Below, in pieces: positions 9,101 through 18,227 of a stretch of 64,000 bases of DNA; within the stretch, counting starts at the first letter, position 1, and the number at the start of each line of letters is the position of its first letter. This DNA is from Arenibacter sp. F20364. Lineage in GTDB: Bacteria > Bacteroidota > Bacteroidia > Flavobacteriales > Flavobacteriaceae. The notes under the pieces were generated by a model. It did no database searches. It saw only the letters and a list, made by a program, of their open reading frames with translations, and was not told where the DNA came from. Position numbers and translations under genes: made by a program. The DNA lies in the NCBI RefSeq assembly GCF_023015905.1, contig NZ_JALKBD010000017.1:51573-115572 (forward strand). The letters are read 5' to 3'.

Positions 9101-12100
9101 CCAGGTCATCCACTGTAACAGGAATTTCAATGGTCTTGGAGTTATTGTGCAATTCAGTTAGTTGTGTAGCCACAATTTTACGATCTTTTTCAATGAATAA
9201 AGATACCGTAAGGTTTTCCGCGCTGGAGAGCAAAGTAAGTTTTACTTTTTCTCCCGTGTTATAGAAATTTTTATCGGTCTTTATCTGAAAAAGCTGGTTG
9301 TCCGCTAAGATCTTGTCGTTGTTGCTATAAAAAGTAGTTTGCGTTATATCCTTTACCAGTTGTCCAAATTTATCCTTTGTTTCCAGTTCGATGACATATT
9401 TTCCGGACAACCATTTTTTTACGTTGCCCAAGTCAATTTGATTGGATTCTCCTGTGTCAAAATTGGATTCCCATACCAATTCCCCTTTTTTCCAAAAGGC
9501 GGGATTATCTTCCTTGCCAAAGGCATCATGAGGAAATAGTTCCTTGAATTTGGTTTTTCCAAAACCATCATAATCCGGTGCCGCCCAAGGTCTTGGTCTC
9601 AGAACATTGCTTGGGGCCTGCAATTTGTACATTTTTAAGCTTCCTTGGGCCGGGACAAACTGGCCGTTCAAGTTGTTGGTGGAGATGGTTATCTTGGCAT
9701 TTTTATTGTCCTTATTCAGTGGGTCATCAATTTGGATATCGGCGGTAAGTGCATGATAGCCAACGTTGACCATGGTAGTAGCACTGTGGGTCTCGCCATT
9801 AAGGTCCGTAACGTCAGCTGTAACCTCATAGTTGAAGGTGGGAAGATTTTCCTTGGCGATACTTAGATCTGGTATTGCCTCAAAATTGATGGTGTATTTA
9901 CCATTGGCATCCGTAACCGCTTCGCCATGGGCAATTTCTTGGGGAGTGCCGTCAAAATAAGGCAAATGCCAATAGTACCATTTAGGGTAATACACTACTC
10001 GGCGAACGGTATAGACTACCTTGGCATTGGTAATAAGACTACCTGAATAGGCATTGGCATTTCCCTGAACGGATATAGTATCGTTGACCCTGTAGGTTTC
10101 GGTTATGGGCTCTAGGGAAGTTTCAAATTTTGGGCGCTTGTATTCCTCGACGGAAAAATAACTAGTACCTTCAATATCTACTTGATCGGAATCTATTTCC
10201 AGATAATAATTTCCTGTGAGTCCATTATTGGGTAACATAAATTCTCCAGAAAAGGAGCCATATTCGTTGGTCCTGAATTCCCGTTGGGCAACTTTTTGAT
10301 GATTTACATCTATTAGGCTTGCGGTAACTAAAGTATTGCTGAGCACAGATGACGCATCATCTTTTCGTATCATCGCTATCCCTTTAAAATATAGGGCTTG
10401 TCCCGGCCTGTAAATGCTACGGTCCGTGAATAGAAAACAGGAATAGTTGAGGTCTTCCCGCTCTTGGTCATACTTTGCGCCAACATAAAAATCTTCAAAG
10501 TGGGCCTCTTCACTTTTAGTGCTGACCATAATATCTACATTGTTCCAGCGCTCGCTGGACAGGGGAAGGGTTATCATCCCTTTTTCATTAGAAATCAAAG
10601 TCTTGGTTAGGATGGGCCTTTCGTGGTTTTGTTGATAGGAAAATTTTAGGGTAGCTCCCGATATTGGTTTTCCGCTGTTGCGATCAATTACTTGAAAGTT
10701 GTGGTCGGTACTGGTTTGTCCTTCCACCAATGCCAAATTGGTGACTTGGATAGGACTATAGGTAAAGCTGTTGCCGGAATTTGAATAGGGGGTGGCCAAT
10801 ATAATGTAGGACCCGTTACTTAATTCTGGCAATAAGATTTCTATTTTGTGGGATTGATAATCATTTTCATTGATAAGGTTGGCATCCCAACTTTTAACTT
10901 CCGCAAGTTTTTTAATAAAGGCCAATTTTTTCTCCTCTGGATAGAGGTTGTTAAGTTGTCCTATCTCCTTATGGGAAATCTTACGAGCTGATAGGTGAAG
11001 TGTATTGAGATTTTTGTATTCCAATAATAAACGGGAAGGTAGGTTCACCGGTATATGTCTTTCCGCGGTCAATTGAAGGTCTTTGGATAAAATCTCTGAT
11101 TTTAGTGCCTTGCATTTTTCTGCGCCCCTACTTTTTGGAAATTGATCTATTGCAGATTCACATACCGCCATAGCCTCTTTCTGCTTCCATCTGTACTCAT
11201 CCCTTATGTTGGGGTGATAACTGTTGCCCAATTCGCGGTACAACACAGCAATTTCATAGTGGTATAATGCCGAGTTATTATTGTTTTTAATAGATTCGGC
11301 GGAATTCTGTAAAACCTCCAGATAGTGTTGGTCCTTGTTGGGGAATACGGCATTTTCCTTAAGATACTTTAATCGCTCTATATCAACATCCACATAAGCT
11401 TCGCCGGAAGGTTTCCTGGAATGGAAATCCAAGAGTTGCTGATAAAGCTTTATAGCCTTGGTTTGCAATGAAGTATTGTCCCTGGTGCTAATTTGTTGTT
11501 CAACAAATAGTTTTCCCTCGCATAATATTTCTGGGTTGTCCAATTCAAATTTATCTGCCGGACGTGCAATGCTATTTTCACTGGTTCTATAAAAATCCAA
11601 TGCCGAATGGGCCAATATATCAAATAGGGTTGGGCGATAGGCCTCGGACCCTTTTTGTTTATTAAGGATTACTTTGAACGAATCCACTTTTAGCTGTTGT
11701 AGTTCTAACGGCTTTTGTAATGAGGCCTCAAAATGTACGCTGATTTCATGGAAAATAGTGTTAAGGTCCCATGTTCTAAAATCAATGCTATCTACTTTTT
11801 CCACTGTTGTTGTGCGGTCGTAGAACCGATATCTGTTTTGTTGAAAATATTGCCAATACATATTTGCCAAATAACTTTCCAGGATATTGGAGGTAGGGAA
11901 TTCGCTTTGGGCAATTTCCTGTTTAAAGTCCTGTACTATTTTTAATTGGGCATCTTCCTCCAGGGTTAGGACGTATTTGGAGGTGAATAATAGCGATTTT
12001 ACAATTTCAACGGAATTCTGCTCTTTTTTAGCCTTTTTGGAAATTAGGGCTACTATCTCCAAGGCCGATTTGGTCATGGCCTCATTTTCTAATTTTTGCA

Positions 12101-12197
12101 CCCTTTCCCATAACGAGGAGTAAGAATCTTTGGTAGATTGGGATTGCACCATTTGGGAGAATAGGATTAAGGTAAATATTGTTGCTATCTTTTTCAT
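6117..12197 (-). CDS. Bacterial alpha-2-macroglobulin-like protein with thioester motif
   Basis: At 2026 residues this is the largest protein here. A cleavable signal peptide (MKKIATIFTLILFSQMVQSQS) without a lipobox points to a periplasmic or secreted protein. After a roughly 450-residue N-terminal helical part come macroglobulin domains, including an MG2-type segment (DRSIYRPGQALYFKGIA). A low-complexity Met/acidic stretch around residues 1175-1235 sits where the protease bait region lies, directly before the typical LQETAFFFPQL segment. The thioester motif C1474-N-E-Q1477 is intact, so covalent protease trapping is plausible. Carboxypeptidase-like Ig segments occur near residue 480. No PBP1C gene, the proteobacterial partner, is nearby. 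Role inferred: trapping of foreign proteases. Confidence 0.9.
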   Translation of the reverse strand: MKKIATIFTLILFSQMVQSQSTKDSYSSLWERVQKLENEAMTKSALEIVALISKKAKKEQNSVEIVKSLLFTSKYVLTLEEDAQLKIVQDFKQEIAQSEFPTSNILESYLANMYWQYFQQNRYRFYDRTTTVEKVDSIDFRTWDLNTIFHEISVHFEASLQKPLELQQLKVDSFKVILNKQKGSEAYRPTLFDILAHSALDFYRTSENSIARPADKFELDNPEILCEGKLFVEQQISTRDNTSLQTKAIKLYQQLLDFHSRKPSGEAYVDVDIERLKYLKENAVFPNKDQHYLEVLQNSAESIKNNNNSALYHYEIAVLYRELGNSYHPNIRDEYRWKQKEAMAVCESAIDQFPKSRGAEKCKALKSEILSKDLQLTAERHIPVNLPSRLLLEYKNLNTLHLSARKISHKEIGQLNNLYPEEKKLAFIKKLAEVKSWDANLINENDYQSHKIEILLPELSNGSYIILATPYSNSGNSFTYSPIQVTNLALVEGQTSTDHNFQVIDRNSGKPISGATLKFSYQQNHERPILTKTLISNEKGMITLPLSSERWNNVDIMVSTKSEEAHFEDFYVGAKYDQEREDLNYSCFLFTDRSIYRPGQALYFKGIAMIRKDDASSVLSNTLVTASLIDVNHQKVAQREFRTNEYGSFSGEFMLPNNGLTGNYYLEIDSDQVDIEGTSYFSVEEYKRPKFETSLEPITETYRVNDTISVQGNANAYSGSLITNAKVVYTVRRVVYYPKWYYWHLPYFDGTPQEIAHGEAVTDANGKYTINFEAIPDLSIAKENLPTFNYEVTADVTDLNGETHSATTMVNVGYHALTADIQIDDPLNKDNKNAKITISTNNLNGQFVPAQGSLKMYKLQAPSNVLRPRPWAAPDYDGFGKTKFKELFPHDAFGKEDNPAFWKKGELVWESNFDTGESNQIDLGNVKKWLSGKYVIELETKDKFGQLVKDITQTTFYSNNDKILADNQLFQIKTDKNFYNTGEKVKLTLLSSAENLTVSLFIEKDRKIVATQLTELHNNSKTIEIPVTVDDLGGFAINYSFSVYNSFQSGSLSIAVPYPSTNLTIETVTFRDKLQPGKEETWSFKIKGPKGDKVSAELLASMYDASLDAFKDHHWSFSPNYKGQYYSNSYLNAFKSYGIATFNSYLNFEDSFTYKPQYYDSFDWFGFHFGYGLRNRMMMKSRAPLAMMDSSADGEDLEEMIVTESAAPALENNGDNNQVPPTATDSQSGFDDIQIRKNLQETAFFFPQLLTDKDGNVSFSFTTPEALTKWKLQLLAHTKTLESATSTMQTLTQKELMVTPNAPRFLREDDRIVISTKIANLTNKSLEGEARLELVDAFSGREVTDELLISNTSSGIVMPESTFTVDAKGNTQVSWNLKVPEGIGAVQYKIMAKAGNFSDGEQNVLPVLTNRMLVTETMPMWVRGNETKTFTLDKLKNTNSATLKQHKLSLEITSNPAWYAVQALPYLMEYPYDCNEQIFSRYYANTLGGYIANSNPRIQQVFDQWASSGALLSNLEKNEELKSILIQETPWLRDAQSETEQKKRIALIFDLNKLKNDQDNAFNKLQQNQMSSGAWAWFKGGPENRFITQHIITGLGHLHKLTSSSGGEEKSGIGKSVNTKEQQVIKNAVAYLDDEFVKEYEQMKKYATDLNEDHLSHTQIHYLYMRSYYPEIKVSKKVAEIIDYYNKQAQKYWAKRDLYSKGLLSLVLFRNGSTATANKIIKSLEENSILSDELGMYWKENNNSWYWYQAPIETQSLLIEAFSEIKDDDKLVDNLKIWLLKNKQTNRWKTTKATTDAVYALLLQGSEWLSVTEALDVLVGGEKIEPSKLENIQVEAGTGYYKTTWTKNEINPKMAEVQLKKKGDGIAWGALYWQYFEDLDKITPADTPLKLKKKVFLKNNTDTGEVLSEINGKTPLHVGDLVRIRIELRADRQMEYVHMKDMRAAGMEPINVLSSYKWQDGLGYYESTKDASTNFFFDYLPKGVYVFEYDLRVNNAGDFSNGISTIQSMYAPEFSSHSEGVRIHVE

Positions 12198-12405
12198 CTA
12201 AATTAATGTATAAAACAAAACTGGCCTTTATTTCAATGGTTTGCAATCCTCAATGAGTGAAAGACTCTTTTAAGTGAGTAAACACACCATAAAGTGACTA
12301 GATGCAAAAAGAATACCAACGTTGCTTTTATAGTGGCTGGATTTTTTTGTAGGATCCATGGAATCATTAGTACCTAAGGCTTGCGCTTAAACTTTTGGTC
12401 CAAGG

Positions 12406-13191
12406 TTAAATCGATTTAAGCAAACCGCCATCTATTGGAATATTGGTCCCTGTTATGAAAGAGGCATATTCGGAGGCCAGAAAAGCTACCAAGTAACCAT
12501 ATTCATCTGGATCTCCAAATCGACCTACAGGTACATTGGAGAGCATTTGATTTTCAACTTCTGTTATAGGAATACCCAGGGATTTAGCTTTGGCGTCGTT
12601 AAGTGACTTTAACCTTTCCGTATTAAAATACCCGGTTAAGGTACTGTTTACAGTGATATTGTATTTGCCAACATCGGAAGCCAGTGTTTTGGACCAGGTA
12701 ATGACCGCGGCACGTACGGTATTGGAAAGGGCCAAATAGGCTAGTGGCTCTTTAACAGAAACTGAGGCAACATTTATAACACGACCGTATTTTTGGGATA
12801 TCATTCCTTTGAGCGCTTGTTCTGTTGTAAATACCACGGTCTTAAAAAGAAGGTCAAAAGCTTCTTGGTAATCATCGATCTTTTTGTCCAAGGCGCCCCC
12901 TGCCGAAGGTCCTTGGGTGTTATTGACCAATATATCTACGGTGTTCGTTTTGAAGTAGGCGGTAATAATTTTCTTATAGGTGTCAAAATTGGTATAATCA
13001 ACAACTAAGTACTGGTGTTGTTGTCCGTAATTGGTGGGCAAACTGGATATCAAGGATTTTAATTTGTCCTCGCTGCGGGCCATTACTGTTACAGTGGCAC
13101 CGCTGATTGCCAATTGTTGGGCAATGGCCCTGCCTATTCCACGGCTACTACCACCTATCAAGGCTTTTTTGTTTTTGAGTGATATGTTCAT
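12406..13191 (-). CDS. SDR-family oxidoreductase with atypical active site
   Basis: The 261-residue Rossmann protein has the dinucleotide loop GGSSRGIG near residue 13 and the family segment DILVNN near 86-91. It also has the C-terminal segment GTNIPIDGG. The usual catalytic Tyr-x-x-x-Lys is missing: with Ser143 as the conserved serine, the Tyr position is Ser156 and the Lys position is Arg160 (LSNTVRAAV). An LSNxxR variant is known in a subgroup of SDR proteins annotated as 3-oxoacyl-ACP reductase-like, so substrate and even reaction are uncertain. It is followed upstream by a cupin gene on the same strand with 45 bases between. Confidence 0.85.
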   Translation of the reverse strand: MNISLKNKKALIGGSSRGIGRAIAQQLAISGATVTVMARSEDKLKSLISSLPTNYGQQHQYLVVDYTNFDTYKKIITAYFKTNTVDILVNNTQGPSAGGALDKKIDDYQEAFDLLFKTVVFTTEQALKGMISQKYGRVINVASVSVKEPLAYLALSNTVRAAVITWSKTLASDVGKYNITVNSTLTGYFNTERLKSLNDAKAKSLGIPITEVENQMLSNVPVGRFGDPDEYGYLVAFLASEYASFITGTNIPIDGGLLKSI

Positions 13192-13236
13192 CTTGGTTAT
13201 ATATTATAACGCTATTCCCTTTAGGCAATAGTAATT

Positions 13237-13554
13237 TTATCTATATTCTTCCCTTGTGGGGCTAAATACATCCATTAATTTACATGGGGTAAGTGCTAGG
13301 CCACTATGTGAAACGTGGGGTGGAATTATTACCAGGTCGCCCGGTTCATAGGTTTTGGTAATGCCGTCTAGGGTCAATTCAAATTTTCCTTCCAATACCT
13401 GCATCACCTGCTCATTCATGTGTGCATGTTCGGGAACTTTGGCTCCGGCATCCACCTCCCAAAAAGCAAGACTCATATTTTGGGTGTGAACAAGTTTTCC
13501 GTGGTAGCCAGGCATAATTTCTTTGGGAACAATTTCAGCTAGTTTTATTTTCAT
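13237..13554 (-). CDS. Single-domain cupin protein
   Basis: This 105-residue protein is one conserved beta-barrel. PEHAHMNEQVMQVLEGKFEL is motif 1 with its metal ligands (two His and one Glu), and the PGDLVIIPPHVSHSGLA region is motif 2 with the last His. A metal-binding enzyme or small-molecule sensor is likely; substrate is unknown. It is upstream of the atypical SDR on the same strand, a likely two-gene operon that could act on one metabolite. Confidence 0.85.
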   Translation of the reverse strand: MKIKLAEIVPKEIMPGYHGKLVHTQNMSLAFWEVDAGAKVPEHAHMNEQVMQVLEGKFELTLDGITKTYEPGDLVIIPPHVSHSGLALTPCKLMDVFSPTREEYR

Positions 13555-13715
13555 AGATAGTGTTCTTTGGTACTAAATTAAAAAATATTCAGGGTTCGGA
13601 TATAGTTTTTAAGCTTATTCCAAACTTTAATTCTGCGATAGTTGAAACCAAAACAATAACTTCTTTTGATAGCCTTCAACAATGATTATCTTTAACCCCT
13701 TAAATTGATATTTTC

Positions 13716-15077
13716 ATGCACATTCATTTTATTGCCATTGGGGGCAGTGCAATGCACAATTTGGCGTTGGCATTACATCATAAGGGATATATTGTTTCAG
13801 GTAGTGATGACGTAATTTTTGAACCTTCCAAAACTAGGTTGGAAGCCAAGGGTCTATTGCCAGAATCATTTGGCTGGTTTCCTGAGAAATTGAACTCTAA
13901 TTTGGATGCGGTAATATTGGGTATGCATGCCAAGGCGGACAATCCCGAGCTGTTAAAGGCCCAGGAATTGGGATTGAAAATATTCTCCTATCCAGAGTTT
14001 CTATACGAACAGTCCAAGAATAAAACTAGAGTGGTCATTGGAGGTAGTCATGGCAAGACCACCATTACTTCCATGATATTACATGTTTTGAATTATCACG
14101 ACATAGCTGTGGATTTTATGGTAGGCGCCCAATTGGATGGCTTCGATCGAATGGTGCATCTTACCGAGGAGAACGATTTTATAGTACTGGAGGGCGATGA
14201 ATATTTGTCCTCGCCTATAGATCGGCGGCCGAAATTTCATTTGTATAAGCCCAATATTGCCCTTTTGAGCGGGATTGCCTGGGACCATATCAATGTATTT
14301 CCTACCTACGACAATTATGTGGAGCAATTCCGGATCTTTGTAGATAGCATTGTAAAAGGAGGCAGTATTACCTATAATGAGGAAGATCCTGAAGTGGATA
14401 AGGTGGTAAAAGCCTCTTTGAATACTATTCGAAAGCTCCCATATCACACTCCCGAATATACTGTGGAAAATGGGCAAACCATTTTGGAAACCCCAGAAGG
14501 GCCTATGCCGATAGAAGTTTTCGGGAGGCATAACCTGAGTAATTTGGCAGGGGCTAAATGGATATGTCAAAATATGGGTGTGGATGAAGATGATTTCTAT
14601 GAAGCCATTGCATCCTTTAAAGGCGCCTCCAAAAGATTGGAAAAAATTGCAGAAGGTAAGAATTGCGTGGCCTATAAAGATTTTGCCCATTCACCTAGCA
14701 AGGTAATGGCTACTACCAAGGCCGTTAAAGAGCAGTATCCGGACAGAAAATTAATTGCTTGTCTGGAGCTGCACACTTATAGCAGCTTTAACCCGGAATT
14801 TTTAAAGGAGTACAGAGGTGCCTTGGAAGCTGCCGATATTGCAGCCGTTTTCTATCTTCCGGAATCGGTTGCGATAAAGAAGCTTAAGGAGGTGACCCCT
14901 GAACAAATATCGGAAGCCTTTGTCCGAGATGATCTACAGATTTTTACTGAAGCCGAAGTCTTCAAAAGCTTTGTTTTTGGTCAGGACTACGATAATTCCG
15001 TTTTACTTCTGATGAGTTCGGGAAATTATGGTGGATTGAATTTGGAGGAGGTAAAAGTGTTGGTGGAAAAGTATTAG
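13716..15077 (+). CDS. mpl: UDP-MurNAc:L-Ala-gamma-D-Glu-meso-DAP ligase Mpl
   Basis: Mpl reattaches the recovered tripeptide to UDP-MurNAc in peptidoglycan recycling. The 453-residue protein has a Mur-ligase N-terminal Rossmann part (HFIAIGGSAMHNLALALHHKG), an ATP-binding loop G109-GSHGKTT, and a central domain with LEGDEYLSSPIDRRPKF and SGIAWDHINVFPTY. Those last segments separate Mpl from MurC. Length is standard. It precedes murI by about 140 bases on the same strand, giving a small peptidoglycan pair. It is divergent from the cupin gene. Confidence 0.93.
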   Translation: MHIHFIAIGGSAMHNLALALHHKGYIVSGSDDVIFEPSKTRLEAKGLLPESFGWFPEKLNSNLDAVILGMHAKADNPELLKAQELGLKIFSYPEFLYEQSKNKTRVVIGGSHGKTTITSMILHVLNYHDIAVDFMVGAQLDGFDRMVHLTEENDFIVLEGDEYLSSPIDRRPKFHLYKPNIALLSGIAWDHINVFPTYDNYVEQFRIFVDSIVKGGSITYNEEDPEVDKVVKASLNTIRKLPYHTPEYTVENGQTILETPEGPMPIEVFGRHNLSNLAGAKWICQNMGVDEDDFYEAIASFKGASKRLEKIAEGKNCVAYKDFAHSPSKVMATTKAVKEQYPDRKLIACLELHTYSSFNPEFLKEYRGALEAADIAAVFYLPESVAIKKLKEVTPEQISEAFVRDDLQIFTEAEVFKSFVFGQDYDNSVLLLMSSGNYGGLNLEEVKVLVEKY

Positions 15078-15215
15078 ACGACTGGCCTTTTGGTTAAATC
15101 CACATGAAGTAAGCTAGGGTCAATTGTAAAAAAAGGGATTTACAATTCTGAAAAAGAACCATTCCAAAATGCAATATTAATGTAACTTTAGGGCTACTTA
15201 ATTTTTTTATTTTAA

Positions 15216-16007
15216 ATGAATAAAGGTCCCATAGGTATTTTTGATTCCGGTATTGGAGGAACCTCCATATGGCGGGAGATCAATAAGATTCTGCCCAATG
15301 AAGCAACCATATACTTGGCCGATAGTAAGAATGCCCCCTACGGAGAAAAATCAAAAGAACAAATATTGGAACTTAGCATTAAAAACGTTGAGTTTCTTTT
15401 GAAAAAGGGTTGTAAGCTTATAGTGGTGGCCTGTAATACGGCCACAACAAACGCTATAAAAGAGCTTCGGGCAGCCTATAGTACGCCAATGATCGGAATA
15501 GAACCGGCAATTAAGCCTGCCGCCTTAAATTCCAAAACCAAAACCGTAGGTGTTTTGGCTACCAAGGGTACTTTGTCCAGCGCATTATTTAACAGTACCT
15601 CCGAAATTCATGCCAATGGCATCAAAATATTAGATCAAGTTGGTTCTGGATTGGTTGAGTTGATCGAGAAAGGAGAGGTTCATACTTCTGAAACCAGAGA
15701 GCTTTTGCAAGCATATTTGGAACCTATGCTCAGTAAGGGAATGGATCAATTGGTTTTGGGCTGCACCCATTATCCATATTTAATTCCCTTGATAAAGGAA
15801 ATATTACCGGATAATATTAAGATTATCGATTCTGGCGAGGGAGTCGCAAGGCAGACCAAAAACGTTTTATTGCTAAATAATTTAATGAACCACTCCCAAT
15901 CCGAGACTTTGGAGCATCAATTTTTCACCAATGCCGATGTTAGTGTTTTGGAAGGCTTTTTGAAGGATGTGAGTGTTCCTTATAAAGCGCAATATTTGGA
16001 CTTTTAA
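15216..16007 (+). CDS. murI: Glutamate racemase MurI
   Basis: MurI makes D-glutamate for peptidoglycan. Both catalytic cysteines are in their expected contexts: C73 in VACNTATTNA and C183 in LGCTHYPYL. The N-terminal GIFDSGIGGTS loop is also standard, and 263 residues is normal. The start ATG follows a T/A-rich leader without a GG-type ribosome site, as is common here. It lies downstream of mpl. Confidence 0.97.
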   Translation: MNKGPIGIFDSGIGGTSIWREINKILPNEATIYLADSKNAPYGEKSKEQILELSIKNVEFLLKKGCKLIVVACNTATTNAIKELRAAYSTPMIGIEPAIKPAALNSKTKTVGVLATKGTLSSALFNSTSEIHANGIKILDQVGSGLVELIEKGEVHTSETRELLQAYLEPMLSKGMDQLVLGCTHYPYLIPLIKEILPDNIKIIDSGEGVARQTKNVLLLNNLMNHSQSETLEHQFFTNADVSVLEGFLKDVSVPYKAQYLDF

Positions 16008-16048
16008 TGCGGTAGGGAAAATGACTTTGATTTAATGTTAAGACCTAT

Positions 16049-16549
16049 TCAGTCTCTTTTTTTTACATAGGTGAGGTACGTAAAATCATATTTATGTCGC
16101 TCATCCTTAGCGTGGTATTCCTTATTTGTCAATTGCCATTTGTTTTCGTCAAAATCTGGAAAAAAGGTGTCCGCTTCAAAGGAAGCATGTACTCTGGTCA
16201 GGTCAATTTGGTTGGCGTGTTCCAGTCCGAGCTTATAAATTTCCCCTCCACCTATGATAAAGGAAAGGGATTCCTCTTTTACGAGATCCAATGCCTCATC
16301 CAACGAATGTACCACAATGCAATCTGCATAGATTGTAGAATAGTCCGTGTCTCTGGTTATGATGATATGGGTTCTATTGGGCAAAGGTTTGGGAAAGCTC
16401 TCAAAAGTTTTTCGTCCCATAATTATTTTATGACCTGAGGTGAGGGTTTTAAAACGTTTAAAATCATCGGGTAAATGCCATAATAGGTCATTGTCCTTTC
16501 CAAGGGCGTTATTCTCTGCAGCCGCTGCTATAATTGATAGAATGTTCAC
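16049..16549 (-). CDS. folA: Dihydrofolate reductase
   Basis: FolA reduces dihydrofolate with NADPH, restoring tetrahydrofolate used up by thymidylate synthase. The 166-residue protein has the DHFR opening SIIAAAAENNALGKDNDLLWHLPDDFKRFK with the conserved Trp and acidic active-site residue, MGRKTFES and IGGGEIY. The start is GTG at 16549, overlapping the stop codon of the upstream 2TM gene by one base (TAGTG), which suggests translational coupling. thyA lies 2.2 kb away on the same strand. Confidence 0.96.
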   Translation of the reverse strand: MNILSIIAAAAENNALGKDNDLLWHLPDDFKRFKTLTSGHKIIMGRKTFESFPKPLPNRTHIIITRDTDYSTIYADCIVVHSLDEALDLVKEESLSFIIGGGEIYKLGLEHANQIDLTRVHASFEADTFFPDFDENKWQLTNKEYHAKDERHKYDFTYLTYVKKRD

Positions 16550-16935
16550 TATTCTTTTTTTTTATTGATATTGGATATTGGAAATTCCGTTTCGATCTCT
16601 TTCTGCAATTCAGCTATTTTTTGTTTCTGCTTTAGGACCAATTTTTCGCGTTGGGTACGTTCCCATTCCAAGCCCATAAATTTTGTAGTGACAAAAACAT
16701 TGAAGACGTGAATTGCAAACAAGAAGGCCCATAGTGTTATTGCCCATACAAACCAATTGTATTCTACGCCGAACTTTAATATTTTATTGATGATAATCAG
16801 AAATACACTACCTATCAAGAACACAACAAAATGATTATAAAGTTGCTTTTTTTGCTTTATTCTTTTTTGGGCATGTTCCATGAGTTCATGCTGTTCTGTT
16901 TCTATAAGTGATCTTTTTTTATTCTTGGAGAACAT
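16549..16935 (-). CDS. 2TM-domain small membrane protein
   Basis: About 128 residues from the preferred ATG at 16935 (MFSKNKKRSLIE); an in-frame start at 16974 would add 13 residues. Two hydrophobic helices (FVVFLIGSVFLIIINKIL and WFVWAITLWAFLFAIHVF) are followed by a charged coiled tail (REKLVLKQKQKIAELQKEIE). This fits the 2TM domain found in Bacteroidota, sometimes fused to histidine kinases but here free-standing; its function is unknown. Its stop overlaps the folA start. Confidence 0.75.
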   Translation of the reverse strand: MFSKNKKRSLIETEQHELMEHAQKRIKQKKQLYNHFVVFLIGSVFLIIINKILKFGVEYNWFVWAITLWAFLFAIHVFNVFVTTKFMGLEWERTQREKLVLKQKQKIAELQKEIETEFPISNINKKKE

Positions 16936-16991
16936 CCTTATGTCTATCTTTAGACAAAGATACCATAAATACAAAATTTACATCTTCGGAC

Positions 16992-18074
16992 ATGCAAAAG
17001 ATTATTAAGCAATTCCCAGTTTTAAGTCAATATACCTACCTCAATACAGCTACCTCTGGCCTTCTTTATGATGGCCTTTTGGATTGGCGGCAAGAACACG
17101 ATCTTGATTTCCTGATCGGGGGTAGCAAAATGAAAATGAAAAGCAATGTGCTTCTTTCGGAAACTAGAAATACGATTGGAAAAATTTTTGGTTGTAAAAG
17201 TGAAAACATAGCCTTGGTGCCCAATTTTTCCATTGGTCTTAATTTCCTATTGGAAGGTATGGGCGGTAAAAGGAACGTATTGCTATTGGAAGGCGATTAC
17301 CCTTCGGTGAACTGGCCCTTTGAAAATAGGGAGTGCAGCACCTATTATCTAAAAGTGACCGATACTTTGGAGGAAAATATTTATGACAGGATAAAACTGG
17401 ACAATATAAATGTCTTGGCCCTTAGTTTGGTGCAGTGGTTAAATGGGATTAAGGTGGATCTGGAGTTTTTAAAGAATTTGAAAAAGGAGTTTCCCGATCT
17501 ATTGATCATAGCAGACGGTACGCAATTTATGGGTACGGAGATTTTTAATTTTGAGGATTCTGGCATAGATGTACTGGGCAGCAGCTCCTATAAATGGCTG
17601 CTGGGCGGCTATGGTAACGGTTTTATGTTATTTGCCGATGATACACCGGCCAAATTCAGTTGTAGGTCCACGGGTTTTAATGCAGCCGATGGGGATGTGG
17701 GAGGTAAGGACAAGATGTCCTTCGCAAAACAATTTGAGCCCGGACATTTGGATACCTTCAATTTTGGGAGTCTGAACTATTCCTTGGGATTTTTGTCGGA
17801 CATTGGAATGGAAAATATTGCCGGACAAATTAAAAAACTTTCTTTAAAAGCTAAAATGGAATTGGAGAATTTGGGTCTGCTCGAAGATGCTGTGGTAAAG
17901 AGAAAAGAGCACAGTTCTATATTTAATATCTCGGGGGATAAGGATTTGTTCACTAAATTTTTGGAGAACGATGTGGTATGTGCACAACGTGGAAATGGCA
18001 TTCGTTTAAGTTTTCATTTCTACAATACGGAAAATGAGATAGATAAGATTTTGGGAATTTTAAAAAGAAGGTAG
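16992..18074 (+). CDS. Class V aminotransferase (PLP-dependent)
   Basis: The ATG at 16992 gives 360 residues beginning QYTYLNTATSGLL, the typical start of the cysteine desulfurase/kynureninase-like group. The PLP lysine is K201 in GSSSYKWLLGGYGNGF, with a pyridoxal-phosphate aspartate in IIADGTQFMG. There is no clear cysteine-bearing loop of SufS or IscS, so a role in Fe-S supply is not supported; substrate is unknown. It is divergent from the 2TM gene, with a short shared promoter region of about 55 bases. Confidence 0.85.
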   Translation: MQKIIKQFPVLSQYTYLNTATSGLLYDGLLDWRQEHDLDFLIGGSKMKMKSNVLLSETRNTIGKIFGCKSENIALVPNFSIGLNFLLEGMGGKRNVLLLEGDYPSVNWPFENRECSTYYLKVTDTLEENIYDRIKLDNINVLALSLVQWLNGIKVDLEFLKNLKKEFPDLLIIADGTQFMGTEIFNFEDSGIDVLGSSSYKWLLGGYGNGFMLFADDTPAKFSCRSTGFNAADGDVGGKDKMSFAKQFEPGHLDTFNFGSLNYSLGFLSDIGMENIAGQIKKLSLKAKMELENLGLLEDAVVKRKEHSSIFNISGDKDLFTKFLENDVVCAQRGNGIRLSFHFYNTENEIDKILGILKRR

Positions 18075-18171
18075 GCAATGTTATTTAGTTGGGAATTTTG
18101 ACTAGTAAAATTATCAAAGAAGGCCAATTGTTAAACTTATTTTAAGAAAATGATAAAAATGATATTGGTCA

Positions 18172-18203
18172 TTGGAAATGAGGCATTTAATGATGTAATT
18201 TTG
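18172..18203 (+). promoter_or_regulatory. Bacteroidota-type promoter for the CBM48 gene
   Basis: A -33 TTG (18172-18174) and -7 TAATTTTG (18196-18203) are separated by 21 bases. The start codon lies 25 bases after the -7 box. This is one of the better two-element matches in the window. Confidence 0.65.
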
Positions 18204-18227
18204 CGCTGAATCTAAAATATAGAGGTT

